In this document: positions 1 through 9,617 of the stretch, one piece after another
How the letters are laid out: every line of letters begins with the position of its first letter
How positions within the stretch are numbered: the first letter of the stretch is position 1
From: Stentor coeruleus
Taxonomy: Eukaryota > Ciliophora > Heterotrichea > Heterotrichida > Stentoridae
DNA: 38,779 bases
Direction: 5' to 3'
Assembly: GCA_001970955.1 (NCBI GenBank)
Contig: MPUH01000712.1
Location: 1-38,779, forward strand
The notes under the pieces: generated by a model
Told to the model about the DNA's origin: nothing
The model's database searches: none
What the model saw: the letters and a program-made list of their open reading frames with translations, nothing else
Program-made: the position numbers and the translations under genes

Positions 1-550
1 GGACAATAGTCAAGCGATAATTCCTAACTAATACTAATGATATTTAAATTTTAAATATTTTTTTGTTTCAATCAATGCTTAGAATGATGATTATATATGA
101 GATTTCATATTGCAAAAAATGAAATTACTACTTTATAATCAATGCAATAGATCCAATAACAAAATAATATAAAACCAAAACTGTATAACTTTAAATATGA
201 TAATCTTACAAATGAATATAATTACCTAATACATTAGTAGCATATTTTGCATAATAAATCATCATCAATCAAAAAGATTTATTACTATTTTTCAATTAAT
301 AGTTAAAACCTATGAATAATTCCAGCCTTAAATTTATTAAAAATCAAATTACCATCCATTACTACTTAAAAACTATCAATTAACTGTCTTTATTCTATTT
401 TATAAAACTGAAAATAAGGGGTAATCTAAAACCCAAATCTTTTTATCTAAATTCTTTACCACTAACCTAAAAAAATAAAAAATAAATCCATTCGCATATT
501 TTCTTATTAAAAAATCTCACAATTTTATTCCTAATTCTTAAACCCTATAA
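1..550. other. Intergenic, no gene seen
   Basis: AT-rich sequence downstream of the first transporter gene, which is on the minus strand. It has short A/T runs and no open frame with coding character. The part nearest the gene (about 340-550) is C-rich and G-poor on the plus strand, as in the 3' flanks of other minus-strand genes here. Confidence 0.6.
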
Positions 551-1954
551 TTAACTATTAAAAACCTTACTCATAATTTCTTTTTTACTCAAACCTTTCG
601 TTTCAAACAAATCAAGCATCTCCCAAATCAGCATAATAAAAGCTAGCCCACTGAATATCAAAAAGCACAACGATAAATCAAAAAAGTTATTCATTATAGG
701 AAACAAAAACGACATAGCAACAACAGCTGCTAGATTTATAGCAAGTCCCAAACTAACGCATTTATCATTAAGTACTTCTCCAACATAAGACCAAAAAGCA
801 GATCCAATACTAGGTATAAAAAACACAAAAAACAAGTATATCAAAATTGCATTAAAAACATCTCCACAATTTAAAGGTCCTGTGCATATACTTAAAGCTA
901 AAAGATCAAGAATAATAAACAATTGTCCATATACCAAAATAGTTTTTCTTCCAAATTTACTTAATAATGGAATTGATATTAACCCAAATATAACAAGTAC
1001 AAGACCTAGTATTATCGAATATATTTTTACCATAAAAACTTCTCCGCCAAGATTTGTAAAAATAATATTTGAGTATATTAAAATAGGGAATGTTCCTGAT
1101 ATCTGCTGAGTAATATTAAGCCATATCGTGATCCTAAGCATTTTCCTGTACTTTTTTGAAGTAAAAATTTCTTTATAACTTGGAGAAACTATCGCTATTA
1201 AAGGTTTTTTAATCGAATCATCATTGTTATTATCATCTTTACCATGAAGAAGTTTATTCATTCCATCTTCAACACCAGCTTCAGTATAAACATACCTTAA
1301 AGACTCTCTTGCCTCATCTTCTCTATGATTTTTTATAAGCCAAGCAGGGAATTCTGTCTTGAAAACCTTGAGAAAATACAAAATTTGATAACAAGAAAAA
1401 AATGCTGGGCAAAATATTATCAACATCCATAATGAGTTTGTTGGATCATTTTCTAAGTTATCTATAGGAAGTATTAGACCAAGTAAATATGATAGTAAAA
1501 AAGATAAATTACATGATGTTCCTATTAATGTTCCAACTTGGCCAGCTATTTCATCAGGGGTTATTTCGTTTATAAGAACTGCAGGAATAGTTATAAAAAC
1601 TCCTCCTACAATGCCTGTTATAAATCTTCCAATACCAAAAGTGATATTTGATGGGATTATTGAAATAAAACTTCCTAGAATATAGATGAAATTAGATACG
1701 ATTATCGTTTTTCGGCCTCCATATGAAGATGAGAAATAAGAACCGAGAAGAGCTCCGATTATTGTCCCAAGTGGGAAGATGGTTGTAAAAAATGATATGA
1801 GGAGATATGAACCTTCCCAACCTAAAGTAATGCTAATATTGTTTATACATGGACTTATAGATGATAAGCCAAAGCAATAAATAAAACTTGATAAGGAAAT
1901 GTGGATTGCTAGTGTCCAAACTTTAGAACGATGGTAGCGATCTTGATTACCCAT
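551..1954 (-). CDS. Sugar-porter family MFS transporter, paralogue A
   Basis: A 467-residue, twelve-helix membrane protein, probably a proton-coupled or facilitative transporter of a sugar or polyol. Sugar-porter hallmarks are visible: a GGRKT loop after helix 2, a second GRKT loop mid-protein, the helix-7 signature QQISG followed by a YSNIIF stretch, a FPAWLIKN...EDEARESL segment matching the family's SPRWL loop and charged helix, and FETKGLSKKE near the C-terminus matching the PETKG motif. The length is normal for the family. The start is the ATG at 1954-1952 and the stop is TAA. It lies 194 nt downstream of a close paralogue in the same orientation, so the pair probably arose by tandem duplication. 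The substrate and membrane cannot be read from sequence. The family call is secure. Confidence 0.93.
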   Translation of the reverse strand: MGNQDRYHRSKVWTLAIHISLSSFIYCFGLSSISPCINNISITLGWEGSYLLISFFTTIFPLGTIIGALLGSYFSSSYGGRKTIIVSNFIYILGSFISIIPSNITFGIGRFITGIVGGVFITIPAVLINEITPDEIAGQVGTLIGTSCNLSFLLSYLLGLILPIDNLENDPTNSLWMLIIFCPAFFSCYQILYFLKVFKTEFPAWLIKNHREDEARESLRYVYTEAGVEDGMNKLLHGKDDNNNDDSIKKPLIAIVSPSYKEIFTSKKYRKMLRITIWLNITQQISGTFPILIYSNIIFTNLGGEVFMVKIYSIILGLVLVIFGLISIPLLSKFGRKTILVYGQLFIILDLLALSICTGPLNCGDVFNAILIYLFFVFFIPSIGSAFWSYVGEVLNDKCVSLGLAINLAAVVAMSFLFPIMNNFFDLSLCFLIFSGLAFIMLIWEMLDLFETKGLSKKEIMSKVFNS

Positions 1955-2148
1955 TGTTGTCTTAAATAAGTAAAAAAATTTTTATGGTAATTTTGGTGAT
2001 GAAAAGGAAAATATTTTATGATTAGAGAGATGATATTAGGAAAATTGTGAATTGGACTGGATAAACGTGTTTTTGGCTTAGAATTTTTATTGATTTTCTC
2101 ACAAAATACAACTATTCAATCACTTAAAAAACTTTTTCTAACTAAAAA

Positions 2149-3564
2149 TTATCCTACTTTATTACTTCTAAGAGCTTTCCTAATAATTTCTCCTTTCGTC
2201 AGCCCTCTTGTTTCAAACAAGTCTAATACTTCCCAAACCAACATAATAAAAGCTAAACCACAAAACACAAAAATACTTGTAGAAATCCCATAGTAATCAT
2301 TGAAAATCGGAAACAAAAACGACATCGCAATAACAGTTCCAAGATTAAAAGCAAGTCCCACACTTATACACTTTTCATTCAATACTTCACCCATATAAGC
2401 CCAACAAGTAGCCCCAAGACTAGGTATAAAAAAAGCAAAATATAAAAACACCAAAGTTACATTAAAAGCTACACCAATATCAATATACCCAGTAAAAAAC
2501 CCTAACATCAATAAATCAATAGTTACCAAAATTTGTCCACATACCAATATTGTCTTTCTACCAAATCTCTTAAGTAAAGGTATAGCTAAAATACCAAATA
2601 TTAACTGTACAATACCTAAAATTACTGTATAAACTCTTGCCATAAATTCATCTCCACCTATACTTTTGAAAATTTTATTTGAATATAATAATAAAGGGGT
2701 GACTCCAGCTGTTTGTTGGCCCATATTTAAAGCTATCATAATTCTAGCCATTTTTCTATATGTTTTCGAACAGAAAATATTTTTAAAAGTTGGTAATTCT
2801 GTTTGAATTAAAGCTTCAGTACTAGAATTTGTACTAGTATTATCAGTAGATATTGGCATAAGTCTTTTCATACCGATTTCCACTCCAGCTTCTGTATACA
2901 CAAACCTTAAAGATTGTCGTGCTTCATCTTCACGATTGTGTTTTATAAGCCAAGAAGGGAAGTCTGTTTTAAAAACTTTGACAAAATACAAAATCTGATA
3001 AAAAGAGAAAAATGATGGTAAAAAAATTATCAGCATCCACAAATAATTAGCTGGGTTATTATCGAAGTTTTCTAAAGGAACTACTAAACCAAATAAAAAT
3101 ACTGTTAGAAATCCAAGATTTACAGCCGATTGAATTAATGTCCCAACTTGTCCTGTCATTTCATCTGGGGTTATTTGATTAATAAGTATTGCTGGAATAG
3201 TTATAAAAACTCCTCCTACTAAGCCTGTTATAAACCTTCCAGCACCAAAAGTATAATTTGATGGAATGATACAAATAAGATTTCCTAATATAAAGATTAT
3301 ATTGCAAGATATTATTGTTAGTCTACCACCATAAGCTGAATATAATTTTGTTCCAAATAATGCACCTATAAAAGAGCCTATTGGGTATATAATGGCAAAT
3401 AAAGATATTATGACATTTGAATCACCCCAACCTAAAGTTGCCCCTATGTTATCCATGCATGGATTTATTGCTGAAAATCCGATTATGTAAATATAACTCG
3501 CTAAGGCAATGTGGATTGCTAGACTCCATACTTTAGAGCGCGAAAAAGGCTCATTGGAATCCAT
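2149..3564 (-). CDS. Sugar-porter family MFS transporter, paralogue B
   Basis: A 471-residue polytopic transporter, strongly similar along its whole length to the gene at 551-1954; the block from GRFITG through YVYTEAGVE-type sequence is nearly superimposable. It keeps the GGRLT and GRKTILV loops, a helix-7 GQQTAG in place of the usual QQxSG, FPSWLIKH...REDEARQSL, and FETRGLTKGE as the PETKG-type C-terminal motif. The GQQTAG variant and differences in helices 5 and 7 suggest that substrate preference may have diverged from paralogue A. The start is the ATG at 3564-3562 and the stop is TAA. The 194 nt separating it from paralogue A must hold its terminator and the neighbour's promoter. The exact substrate is unknown. 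Confidence 0.93.
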   Translation of the reverse strand: MDSNEPFSRSKVWSLAIHIALASYIYIIGFSAINPCMDNIGATLGWGDSNVIISLFAIIYPIGSFIGALFGTKLYSAYGGRLTIISCNIIFILGNLICIIPSNYTFGAGRFITGLVGGVFITIPAILINQITPDEMTGQVGTLIQSAVNLGFLTVFLFGLVVPLENFDNNPANYLWMLIIFLPSFFSFYQILYFVKVFKTDFPSWLIKHNREDEARQSLRFVYTEAGVEIGMKRLMPISTDNTSTNSSTEALIQTELPTFKNIFCSKTYRKMARIMIALNMGQQTAGVTPLLLYSNKIFKSIGGDEFMARVYTVILGIVQLIFGILAIPLLKRFGRKTILVCGQILVTIDLLMLGFFTGYIDIGVAFNVTLVFLYFAFFIPSLGATCWAYMGEVLNEKCISVGLAFNLGTVIAMSFLFPIFNDYYGISTSIFVFCGLAFIMLVWEVLDLFETRGLTKGEIIRKALRSNKVG

Positions 3565-4797
3565 TTTATTATCTTATGATTAGAAGGTTTGTATGGAAAA
3601 AATGATTTTTTTGGAATTTTTAGAGTGGAGTTGATAAAGAGAGATGTGGAATATAAATGTTTGAATTGCTTGGTAGAGATAAAGAGAGATATTTAAGCGA
3701 GTTATACTTTTTTTGAATAAAAGGAAAATCATTATATGATAAATTTAGATAAAACATAGTGTTTGAAGCTGATTTTTTAGAATTTTAGGTTAGTTGCTTA
3801 AGGATAATTGTGTTTATATATATTAGAGCTGCTGAAAAATTTTGTCAATTTAAGGAAACTATTTTATCGGTAAATGGGCATATCAGACTAAAGACAATTT
3901 TTGTAGTGTTTTTACAGTAGATATCTGGTAAAAAGTATAAGATTCATGCACGCTTAAGAATTATGTATATTTTTGAATAGAATATTTGTTTTTTAATCAA
4001 TTAGAACTTAGCTTGAACTAATGAACTTAGAAAAAAACTTATTTAAGATATAGAAAATTTAATGAAGCTTTTTCTTATTTAGGCTAAGATTCTTTCTCAG
4101 TATAATATCATATAACTCATAATGCGATGAGTTTGGTATTTTTAAAATTATTACTAAATAAGCTGTAGACTTTAATATCATAATAAGTATATGAGCTTTG
4201 ACTACTAAATCGTGTAAACTTTAAGAATAAATATTGTAATAAATTAGATAGTATCAGCTTAGCTTTAAAGTGTTTGATCAGCATATTTTTATTATAATTT
4301 TTATGTATTCAATGGCAAATTAATTTACGAACCATTTTCAGCTATAAGCATTTTGAATTTTTTTTATGTCTGTTATATGATAAAAAATTGCTTTATATAA
4401 TCTTTATCCTTTTGAAGTCTTGTGTATATTGAGAATCTGTATTAAAAATTATCATGCATTTCTAATTTATTTAGTTCGTCATGATTACTTAAACATAGCT
4501 TGCCTATTTAGATTATCTTATCCAAACCTCTCTATATACCCACAATAAAAATCATTATTTTTCTAGCTCATCTTCAACAACACATACCAACACATAAATT
4601 CTCCCTTACATCATCTCCTATCTAAATCCTACATTTTCTTTGATTTACCCTTAAAATCTTATAATCTCCTTATCTTAAAATGCCATATACATCCAACATA
4701 TAAGCCTAAAATGAACATTAGGTAAAGTGTTTAAAAATAACAAATCATCATCTTAAAATTCCATAATTTCTAAACTTCCTAACCTTCTCATTATAAT
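3565..4797. other. Long intergenic region between divergent genes
   Basis: This 1.2-kb spacer separates the minus-strand transporter from the plus-strand coiled-coil gene and should hold both promoters. About 4500-4797 is C-rich and G-poor on the plus strand, as before other plus-strand genes here. A 44-codon frame at 3789-3920 (plus) has no ATG start and reads somewhat protein-like, so it could be a coding relic, but it is short enough to be chance. No RNA gene or repeat was recognised. Confidence 0.5.
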
Positions 4798-5814
4798 ATG
4801 AAAAATAACTACTACACTTCTGACGGTAACTGCGCTATTAGCCCAAAAACCGAAGAACTTAATGAAATAATTGGGGACTTGGAACTAAGTCTTGAAGTGA
4901 ACAAAAGTATGTTTAAAGATATTATCATGGCAAAAAAGTCCAATAAACACCAAAGTTCTGATGAATCTGAAGCCCATATGCTCATATCTAGTAAATCATT
5001 AGAAATTGTCAATCAAGAAAACAATCGTCTTCAAGATGCTATAAATAGAATGACAAATGAAATCTGCCATGCAGAAACCCTTATCCAGATTTCAGAAGAG
5101 CGGACAAAACAAAGTAGACAAAGAAGAAAAGATATAAGCCATAAACAGAACTTAGATTTTAAACAACTAAAAGACATTGTGCAGAAAAAAGAAGAAGAAA
5201 TACGCCAAATGGAAAAATACTCATCAAAAATTGAGGAAATACTAACTAAAAGCTTAAAACAAGAGTCTTTAAGCCCACAAGAAGTACTAGCCGAAGGGAA
5301 AAAACTCATAGACAAAGTGTCAAAACAACTAGAAAACGCAGAAGCTGCCTTAGAAGTTGAAGAAAAAAAATGCCGAGAAGCAGAAAATGATATCAAAAAA
5401 ATCCAAAAAAGTGTGAAAATCGGTTCACCTGACATAACAAAAACAACAGATAAAATATTAAAAAAAAGATACGCCCTAAACCTTAACTATGAAAACTTCT
5501 GGTTTGTAGGCTATGGGAATATAGAAGATGTATCTGATAGTATAAGATCATCAGCAAGTTCAGTCCAAGACCAGATTTTACCTGATAAATTCGAATTCTC
5601 AAGTAAGGCTAAACCCAAAATCCCTAAACTTAATCTACAAAGCGCATCAAATAGTCCATCAAAAGCTCAAAAAGATGCTCCTGAAACTAAGCTCAGTAGA
5701 TTGGAATTAGCTTATCAGATAAAATGTGAAGAAACTCAATCGCTGTTAAGGATTTTAAATGATTTACAAGCTATTGAGTACAATTTATCTAAGAGCTTAG
5801 AGATAAATAAATGA
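4798..5814 (+). CDS. Coiled-coil protein, function unknown
   Basis: A 338-residue hydrophilic protein without membrane segments. Residues about 17-45 and 75-210 are charged, heptad-like and rich in E, K and Q, which predicts long coiled coil. The middle (about 210-240) is more globular, with a FWFVGYG stretch. About 245-300 is Ser/Pro/Lys-rich and disordered, and a short helix ends the chain. Such proteins are often cytoskeletal or basal-body scaffolds, but no named family is recognised. The start is the ATG at 4798, preceded by a TTATAAT-type stretch. It stops at TGA, the only confident gene here that does so, and the next ORF begins nine bases later in the same frame. A C-terminal extension by readthrough is conceivable but unproven. 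Confidence 0.85.
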   Translation: MKNNYYTSDGNCAISPKTEELNEIIGDLELSLEVNKSMFKDIIMAKKSNKHQSSDESEAHMLISSKSLEIVNQENNRLQDAINRMTNEICHAETLIQISEERTKQSRQRRKDISHKQNLDFKQLKDIVQKKEEEIRQMEKYSSKIEEILTKSLKQESLSPQEVLAEGKKLIDKVSKQLENAEAALEVEEKKCREAENDIKKIQKSVKIGSPDITKTTDKILKKRYALNLNYENFWFVGYGNIEDVSDSIRSSASSVQDQILPDKFEFSSKAKPKIPKLNLQSASNSPSKAQKDAPETKLSRLELAYQIKCEETQSLLRILNDLQAIEYNLSKSLEINK

Positions 5815-5823
5815 TTTTTCTAT

Positions 5824-6237
5824 ATGATAATATATATGAAAGGAAGTTTAAGATACTTTTCTATTGTTAGTACGACAAGTTGTATGAGTGTGATTGTGTA
5901 TTTTATGGGAATTAGGACTTGGAATGCTGATATAGGGTTATGGTTGCTGTTTACATATTTGGCTGTTTGTTTTAATCAGTTTTTAGTGTTGGTTTATAGT
6001 AGATTTGGATGCTATAGAAGCTTGATGATGATTATGAGCTTTGTTATTATGTCATGCTCAACAGTTTCTTGTATTGTAGGAAGCTTATATTTTTTATACA
6101 TATCACCTATTAGTTACAGAGATTATCGATTACTTTTGCTTATATTGTATTGCCAGGTCAGCTGTGTTCATTCTATGGCTTCTTCTGCTGAATATGTTGC
6201 TAAGCGTCCAGTTGAAGATGATGAACTATTAACATAA
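5824..6237 (+). CDS. Small multi-pass membrane protein
   Basis: A 137-residue protein with about four hydrophobic segments (near residues 10-30, 38-58, 66-90 and 100-118) and a short acidic tail containing PVEDDELL. The DDELL stretch resembles an acidic di-leucine sorting signal, but this is only a resemblance. No family is recognised. The start could be ATG 5824 or the in-frame ATG 5836. The stop is TAA. Only nine bases separate it from the stop of the upstream coiled-coil gene, which leaves no room for a normal promoter. It may have its own promoter inside the upstream gene, share a transcript with it, or be reached by TGA readthrough. Confidence 0.65.
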   Translation: MIIYMKGSLRYFSIVSTTSCMSVIVYFMGIRTWNADIGLWLLFTYLAVCFNQFLVLVYSRFGCYRSLMMIMSFVIMSCSTVSCIVGSLYFLYISPISYRDYRLLLLILYCQVSCVHSMASSAEYVAKRPVEDDELLT

Positions 6238-6704
6238 GTTTTTATAGGAGTGTGTTGATGATATAGGCTAATAGTTTTAAATATGATGTATGAGTTTAAA
6301 ATAGGATAATTTTTTTGGGTTTTTTATAAGGATAAAAAGGGTTAGTTTGATAAAGAAATTGTGAATGTATTAGTTTAATGTATTGTTTTTGATAAGTAAT
6401 AGAATTTGTTAGGGTTTTTTTAATTTTACTTGCATAACTTCTTTAAAAAAAATATATAATTAACTTTGATTTATCTTAAAAATAACTTTAATTCTATCAT
6501 CTTCTTAAGTCCTAACTAACTATAATAAACTATATTTATATCAAAATGAATCAAAAATTTAAAGAAACTCCCATAATTTTCTATTACCTTCCAAAAATTT
6601 CTCATCATAAAAAATAACTGCAAAGTAAATTCAAAAACCAACCCAAAACATTGATTCCATAGCCTATCATCAAACCAATCCACCTACAAACAAAAATTTT
6701 CTAC
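6238..6704. other. Convergent intergenic spacer
   Basis: This 3'-to-3' spacer lies between the small membrane protein (plus) and the TPR/IQ gene (minus). The left part is G-rich and C-poor, and the right part from about 6430 is C-rich and G-poor, a sharp switch typical of convergent spacers in this window. No gene was seen. Confidence 0.5.
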
Positions 6705-7721
6705 CTAAAAATTATTAAACTTACAATTTTTCCTTAGTCTCTCAGAGGCTCTTTTAAGTTTTTCATATTCTTCCACAGCTTTCCTCGCTTTTCTCTCAGC
6801 TTTTTTCATCTCCACCTCAGCCTTAATAGCTAAATAAACTTTTCTAGCCCTAATTTTTCTCCACCACGACTGTATAATTATAGCAGCCGTTCTTTCCTGT
6901 GACTTAAACTTAGCTAAATTGATTTTCCTACTTGAACAAGCTGTTTTAGGAGTAGTATGTGCTGATGTAAATGCAGAATGGTTTGTAACAAGTGGAAGTT
7001 GAGGAGAAAAATAAAAGTCTGATTTTGTATAAGGGTTTGTTATAACTCTCATTGGATTATTAGAAATATTTTTAACTGATTCTTGACTTTTAGGCCTTTT
7101 AGTATATTTTTGCATAAATGAAACTGGGCTTTGAGGTTTCAATCTGGTTGTATAAGTGGAAAGTGCTCTTTTGACTTGAAGGGTTAAAGTATCTCGAAAG
7201 CCAAAATGTGTTCTGCTAATATCTAAAGCTTTTCTCAAATTACTCTCTGCTTCATCTTGCATGTTTACATTCTGGTATTCCACCCCAGCTCTTAAGAAAC
7301 CCATAACGAGGTTTCTTGTTAATTCTGAGTTTTTTAAATATTTAAACTTCAAATATTTTATAGTTTTCAATGCATATTCTAGAGCTTCTTCATGCTTATT
7401 TCTTCCTGATTCAATTTCAGCTATATTCAAATACACATCAGATAATAAACTACTGTCTATTTGCGCTTTTTTAGCTATGTCCGTAACTTTGTAATAGTAT
7501 TTTATAGACTCATCTACTTGATCCATTTGTTTGAATAAAAATCCTAAGTTTTTAAATGTCATGGCCATAAGTTGGATCCTAGTGTTTTCATCGATGATAT
7601 ATTTGAGCATAACTAAAGCTTGTTTTAAATAACTTAGTGCATTGTCATATTGGTTAGCTTTCAGCTGTTCTAATGCTAGATCATTATAGCTTGCGACAAT
7701 TTCTTCAGAGTGTCTGTTCAT
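6705..7721 (-). CDS. TPR-repeat protein with a C-terminal IQ motif
   Basis: A 338-residue soluble protein. Residues about 10-175 form four or so tetratricopeptide-type helix pairs (for example ALEQLKANQYDNALSYLKQA and EALEYALKTIKYL), a scaffold for protein-protein contacts. About 190-275 is Ser/Pro/Thr-rich and disordered. An IQ motif follows at about 280-298 (AAIIIQSWWRKIRARKVY), predicted to bind calmodulin or a related EF-hand protein. A basic, Lys/Arg/Glu-rich helix ends the protein. The start is the ATG at 7721-7719 and the stop is TAG. Its start codon is only 28 bp from that of the divergent six-EF-hand gene, so the two are probably co-expressed. That EF-hand protein is an obvious partner candidate, but this is inference. 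The combination recalls the larger TPR/IQ gene at 13196-17651. Confidence 0.88.
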   Translation of the reverse strand: MNRHSEEIVASYNDLALEQLKANQYDNALSYLKQALVMLKYIIDENTRIQLMAMTFKNLGFLFKQMDQVDESIKYYYKVTDIAKKAQIDSSLLSDVYLNIAEIESGRNKHEEALEYALKTIKYLKFKYLKNSELTRNLVMGFLRAGVEYQNVNMQDEAESNLRKALDISRTHFGFRDTLTLQVKRALSTYTTRLKPQSPVSFMQKYTKRPKSQESVKNISNNPMRVITNPYTKSDFYFSPQLPLVTNHSAFTSAHTTPKTACSSRKINLAKFKSQERTAAIIIQSWWRKIRARKVYLAIKAEVEMKKAERKARKAVEEYEKLKRASERLRKNCKFNNF

Positions 7722-7749
7722 ATTGAATTAATCTCATCCAATAGATATA
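7722..7749. promoter_or_regulatory. 28-bp bidirectional start region
   Basis: All the sequence between the ATG codons of two divergent genes is 28 bp, with an AT-rich core (ATTGAATTAAT) and GATATA just before the plus-strand ATG. Both 5' UTRs must therefore be extremely short, or transcripts start inside the opposite gene. Function is inferred from position only. Confidence 0.5.
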
Positions 7750-9342
7750 ATGGCAACTTTTTCTAAAAGGCTTTTTGAGTCCTTGTCCAATCTGAGTGAG
7801 ATGAGTCAGTACTTGGTTGTTATTAATAATGTTCAAGGAATCACTGAACAAGAAGCTGATGCATTAAAAGAACTAGCATTTATCCAGGATATCCGCTTTA
7901 TGGCAGCCCATCAGTCTTTTATTATCGACCGTAACACCAATGCTCTTGTTTCTAACTGGAGAAAGCTTCTAGCTGAAGTTAAAAACGAACCAAAAAGAAA
8001 TAAAACCAGAGTATCTGATGGACCACCAAGCCCTAGAAGTCCAAGTAATCCAAATAGACAAAGCCATAGATTATCAACTTTAGGTATCCAGTCTCCAACA
8101 CTTGATAAAGAAAAAGGTGGAGAAGTTCATGTCACAGGAAATGAATTGATTTTACTTAGAGACAAAATCGGGTTAGGGAATCTTGACCCAAGAACACTTA
8201 TAGCCAAAGCTCGAGGTAGTTTAAAAAATATCAAAACCCTTAACTTTGAAGACTTTGCAAAATTCATGACAGGTGTCGAAGGTTCTGGACCAGACTTTAA
8301 CCAACTTAAAAAAAAACAAGCATTGAAAATCCTCTTCGACAACTTTGATCAAGAAAAAAAAGGTGACCTTGACAAAAACCATGTACTTAACAGTCTAATT
8401 GTTGTATGTGGTGGAAATCCTGATGCTAAATCTGAAGCAACATTTATGTTATATGATGTTAATGGTGATGGGCTTATATCTTTTGATGAACTTTTAGAGC
8501 ATCATACAACAGTGTTTAGGATTTTACATAAAGTTCGACCTGAAGCTATAGATAAGACTGGGGAAACTCCTGAATCACTTGCTAGGGCAACTGTTGAGAG
8601 TATTTTTAATGAAGCTGATGCTGATGGGGATGGTGTATTAAGTTTACCTGAATTTCAAGCTTGGGTTAAAGGTGAACCGATTTCTCAAGCTGTAAAAGAA
8701 GAGAAAAAAGCTCATGTTGAAGGGACTAAAGGTAAAAGAGATAAATTTTATCAACAAATCAAAGAAGCTAAAAAAAGCTTGACTTCTGAAGATACTGTTG
8801 AAGAGTTGCAAAAGTTGAAAATTGGTACTGGACTTGGAGATGTTCATGTTGCTGATGCATTAAGATATTTTAAATCCCATTGTGCGACAGGGTATTTGAC
8901 TAGAAAACAATTCTCAGAAATTTTATTGAATCTTATTCATAAATATACTGATTATCGACCTGAATCTGATGTTTTTAATAGTGCTGTAAATCATTTGTAT
9001 GTGAATTTTGATAGAGATGGTAATGGGGTTGTAGACTCAAGTGAGTTGTTTTGTGGACTTTCTATGCTCTGTGCAGGGAATGCTGGGGATAAACTTAAAG
9101 GTGCTTGTGATTCTTATGATGAGAGTTCTGATGGGAAAATGCAAATGGCTGAAGTTTGCAAGTATTTCACGAGCATATTTTCGGTATTGCTTGGAAATGA
9201 AGCTAAAAACTTGGTATCACCTGTTCATTTGGCTACGGTCACAGCGAAAGAGCTGTTTAGGCAGTATGAGATTGAAGAAAGCGGTGAAATCAGTTATGAA
9301 GAACTTAAGGACTGGTTTGATCGTAACAGAGTTTTACTCTAA
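7750..9342 (+). CDS. Six-EF-hand calcium-binding protein
   Basis: A 530-residue soluble protein. The N-terminal 75 residues form an unassigned domain, followed by a Ser/Pro-rich linker (about 85-120) and a region with six EF-hand-like units. Three loops are canonical: DVNGDGLISFDE at 236-247, DADGDGVLSLPE at 290-301 and DRDGNGVVDSSE at 421-432. Three are degenerate: near 199 (DQEKKGDLD), near 456 (DESSDGKMQ) and near 507 (EIEESGEISYEE). It is therefore probably a calcium sensor with three working sites. It has no kinase, membrane or lipidation motif, so it is not a CDPK. The start is ATG 7750 and the stop is TAA. The divergent neighbour 28 bp away encodes an IQ-motif protein, suggesting a calcium-dependent partnership. 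No specific gene name can be given. Confidence 0.92.
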   Translation: MATFSKRLFESLSNLSEMSQYLVVINNVQGITEQEADALKELAFIQDIRFMAAHQSFIIDRNTNALVSNWRKLLAEVKNEPKRNKTRVSDGPPSPRSPSNPNRQSHRLSTLGIQSPTLDKEKGGEVHVTGNELILLRDKIGLGNLDPRTLIAKARGSLKNIKTLNFEDFAKFMTGVEGSGPDFNQLKKKQALKILFDNFDQEKKGDLDKNHVLNSLIVVCGGNPDAKSEATFMLYDVNGDGLISFDELLEHHTTVFRILHKVRPEAIDKTGETPESLARATVESIFNEADADGDGVLSLPEFQAWVKGEPISQAVKEEKKAHVEGTKGKRDKFYQQIKEAKKSLTSEDTVEELQKLKIGTGLGDVHVADALRYFKSHCATGYLTRKQFSEILLNLIHKYTDYRPESDVFNSAVNHLYVNFDRDGNGVVDSSELFCGLSMLCAGNAGDKLKGACDSYDESSDGKMQMAEVCKYFTSIFSVLLGNEAKNLVSPVHLATVTAKELFRQYEIEESGEISYEELKDWFDRNRVLL

Positions 9343-9617
9343 TTAGCAAGTAGATTCATTATTTAGCAGGTTTATAGTAAAATATTGAAATAGGTTAATA
9401 TAAGATTAGGTATAGAAATAGAGATTAGAAAGGTAAGTAAAATTATAATATCTTTTGAGTATATTGGTATTAGGATTTTATATAAACTTTAAGTTTTTAT
9501 TGAGTTATATAGATAAACATATAATAAAAACTAAAAACTTTAAGCTCAACTTTCATATAATTTTAATCTAAAAAATCCATCTAATATAAAACTTTTATTT
9601 CTTAATTGCCGTATCAA
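9343..9617. other. Convergent intergenic spacer with skew switch
   Basis: This is the spacer between converging genes. In 9421-9480 there are 12 G and 1 C; in 9541-9600 there are 1 G and 9 C. The composition switches around 9490, midway. It presumably holds both 3' UTRs. No other feature was seen. Confidence 0.55.

Noticed and set aside
3897..3920. 15-nt GTAG...ACAG segment in the 3789-3920 frame as an intron
   Set aside because: Position 10 is T rather than A, and removal leads directly to a stop codon.
5778..5793. 16-nt GT...AG segment near the end of the coiled-coil gene as an intron
   Set aside because: It has A at position 10, but removing it only gives an earlier stop and it is in an intact reading frame, so nothing calls for splicing.
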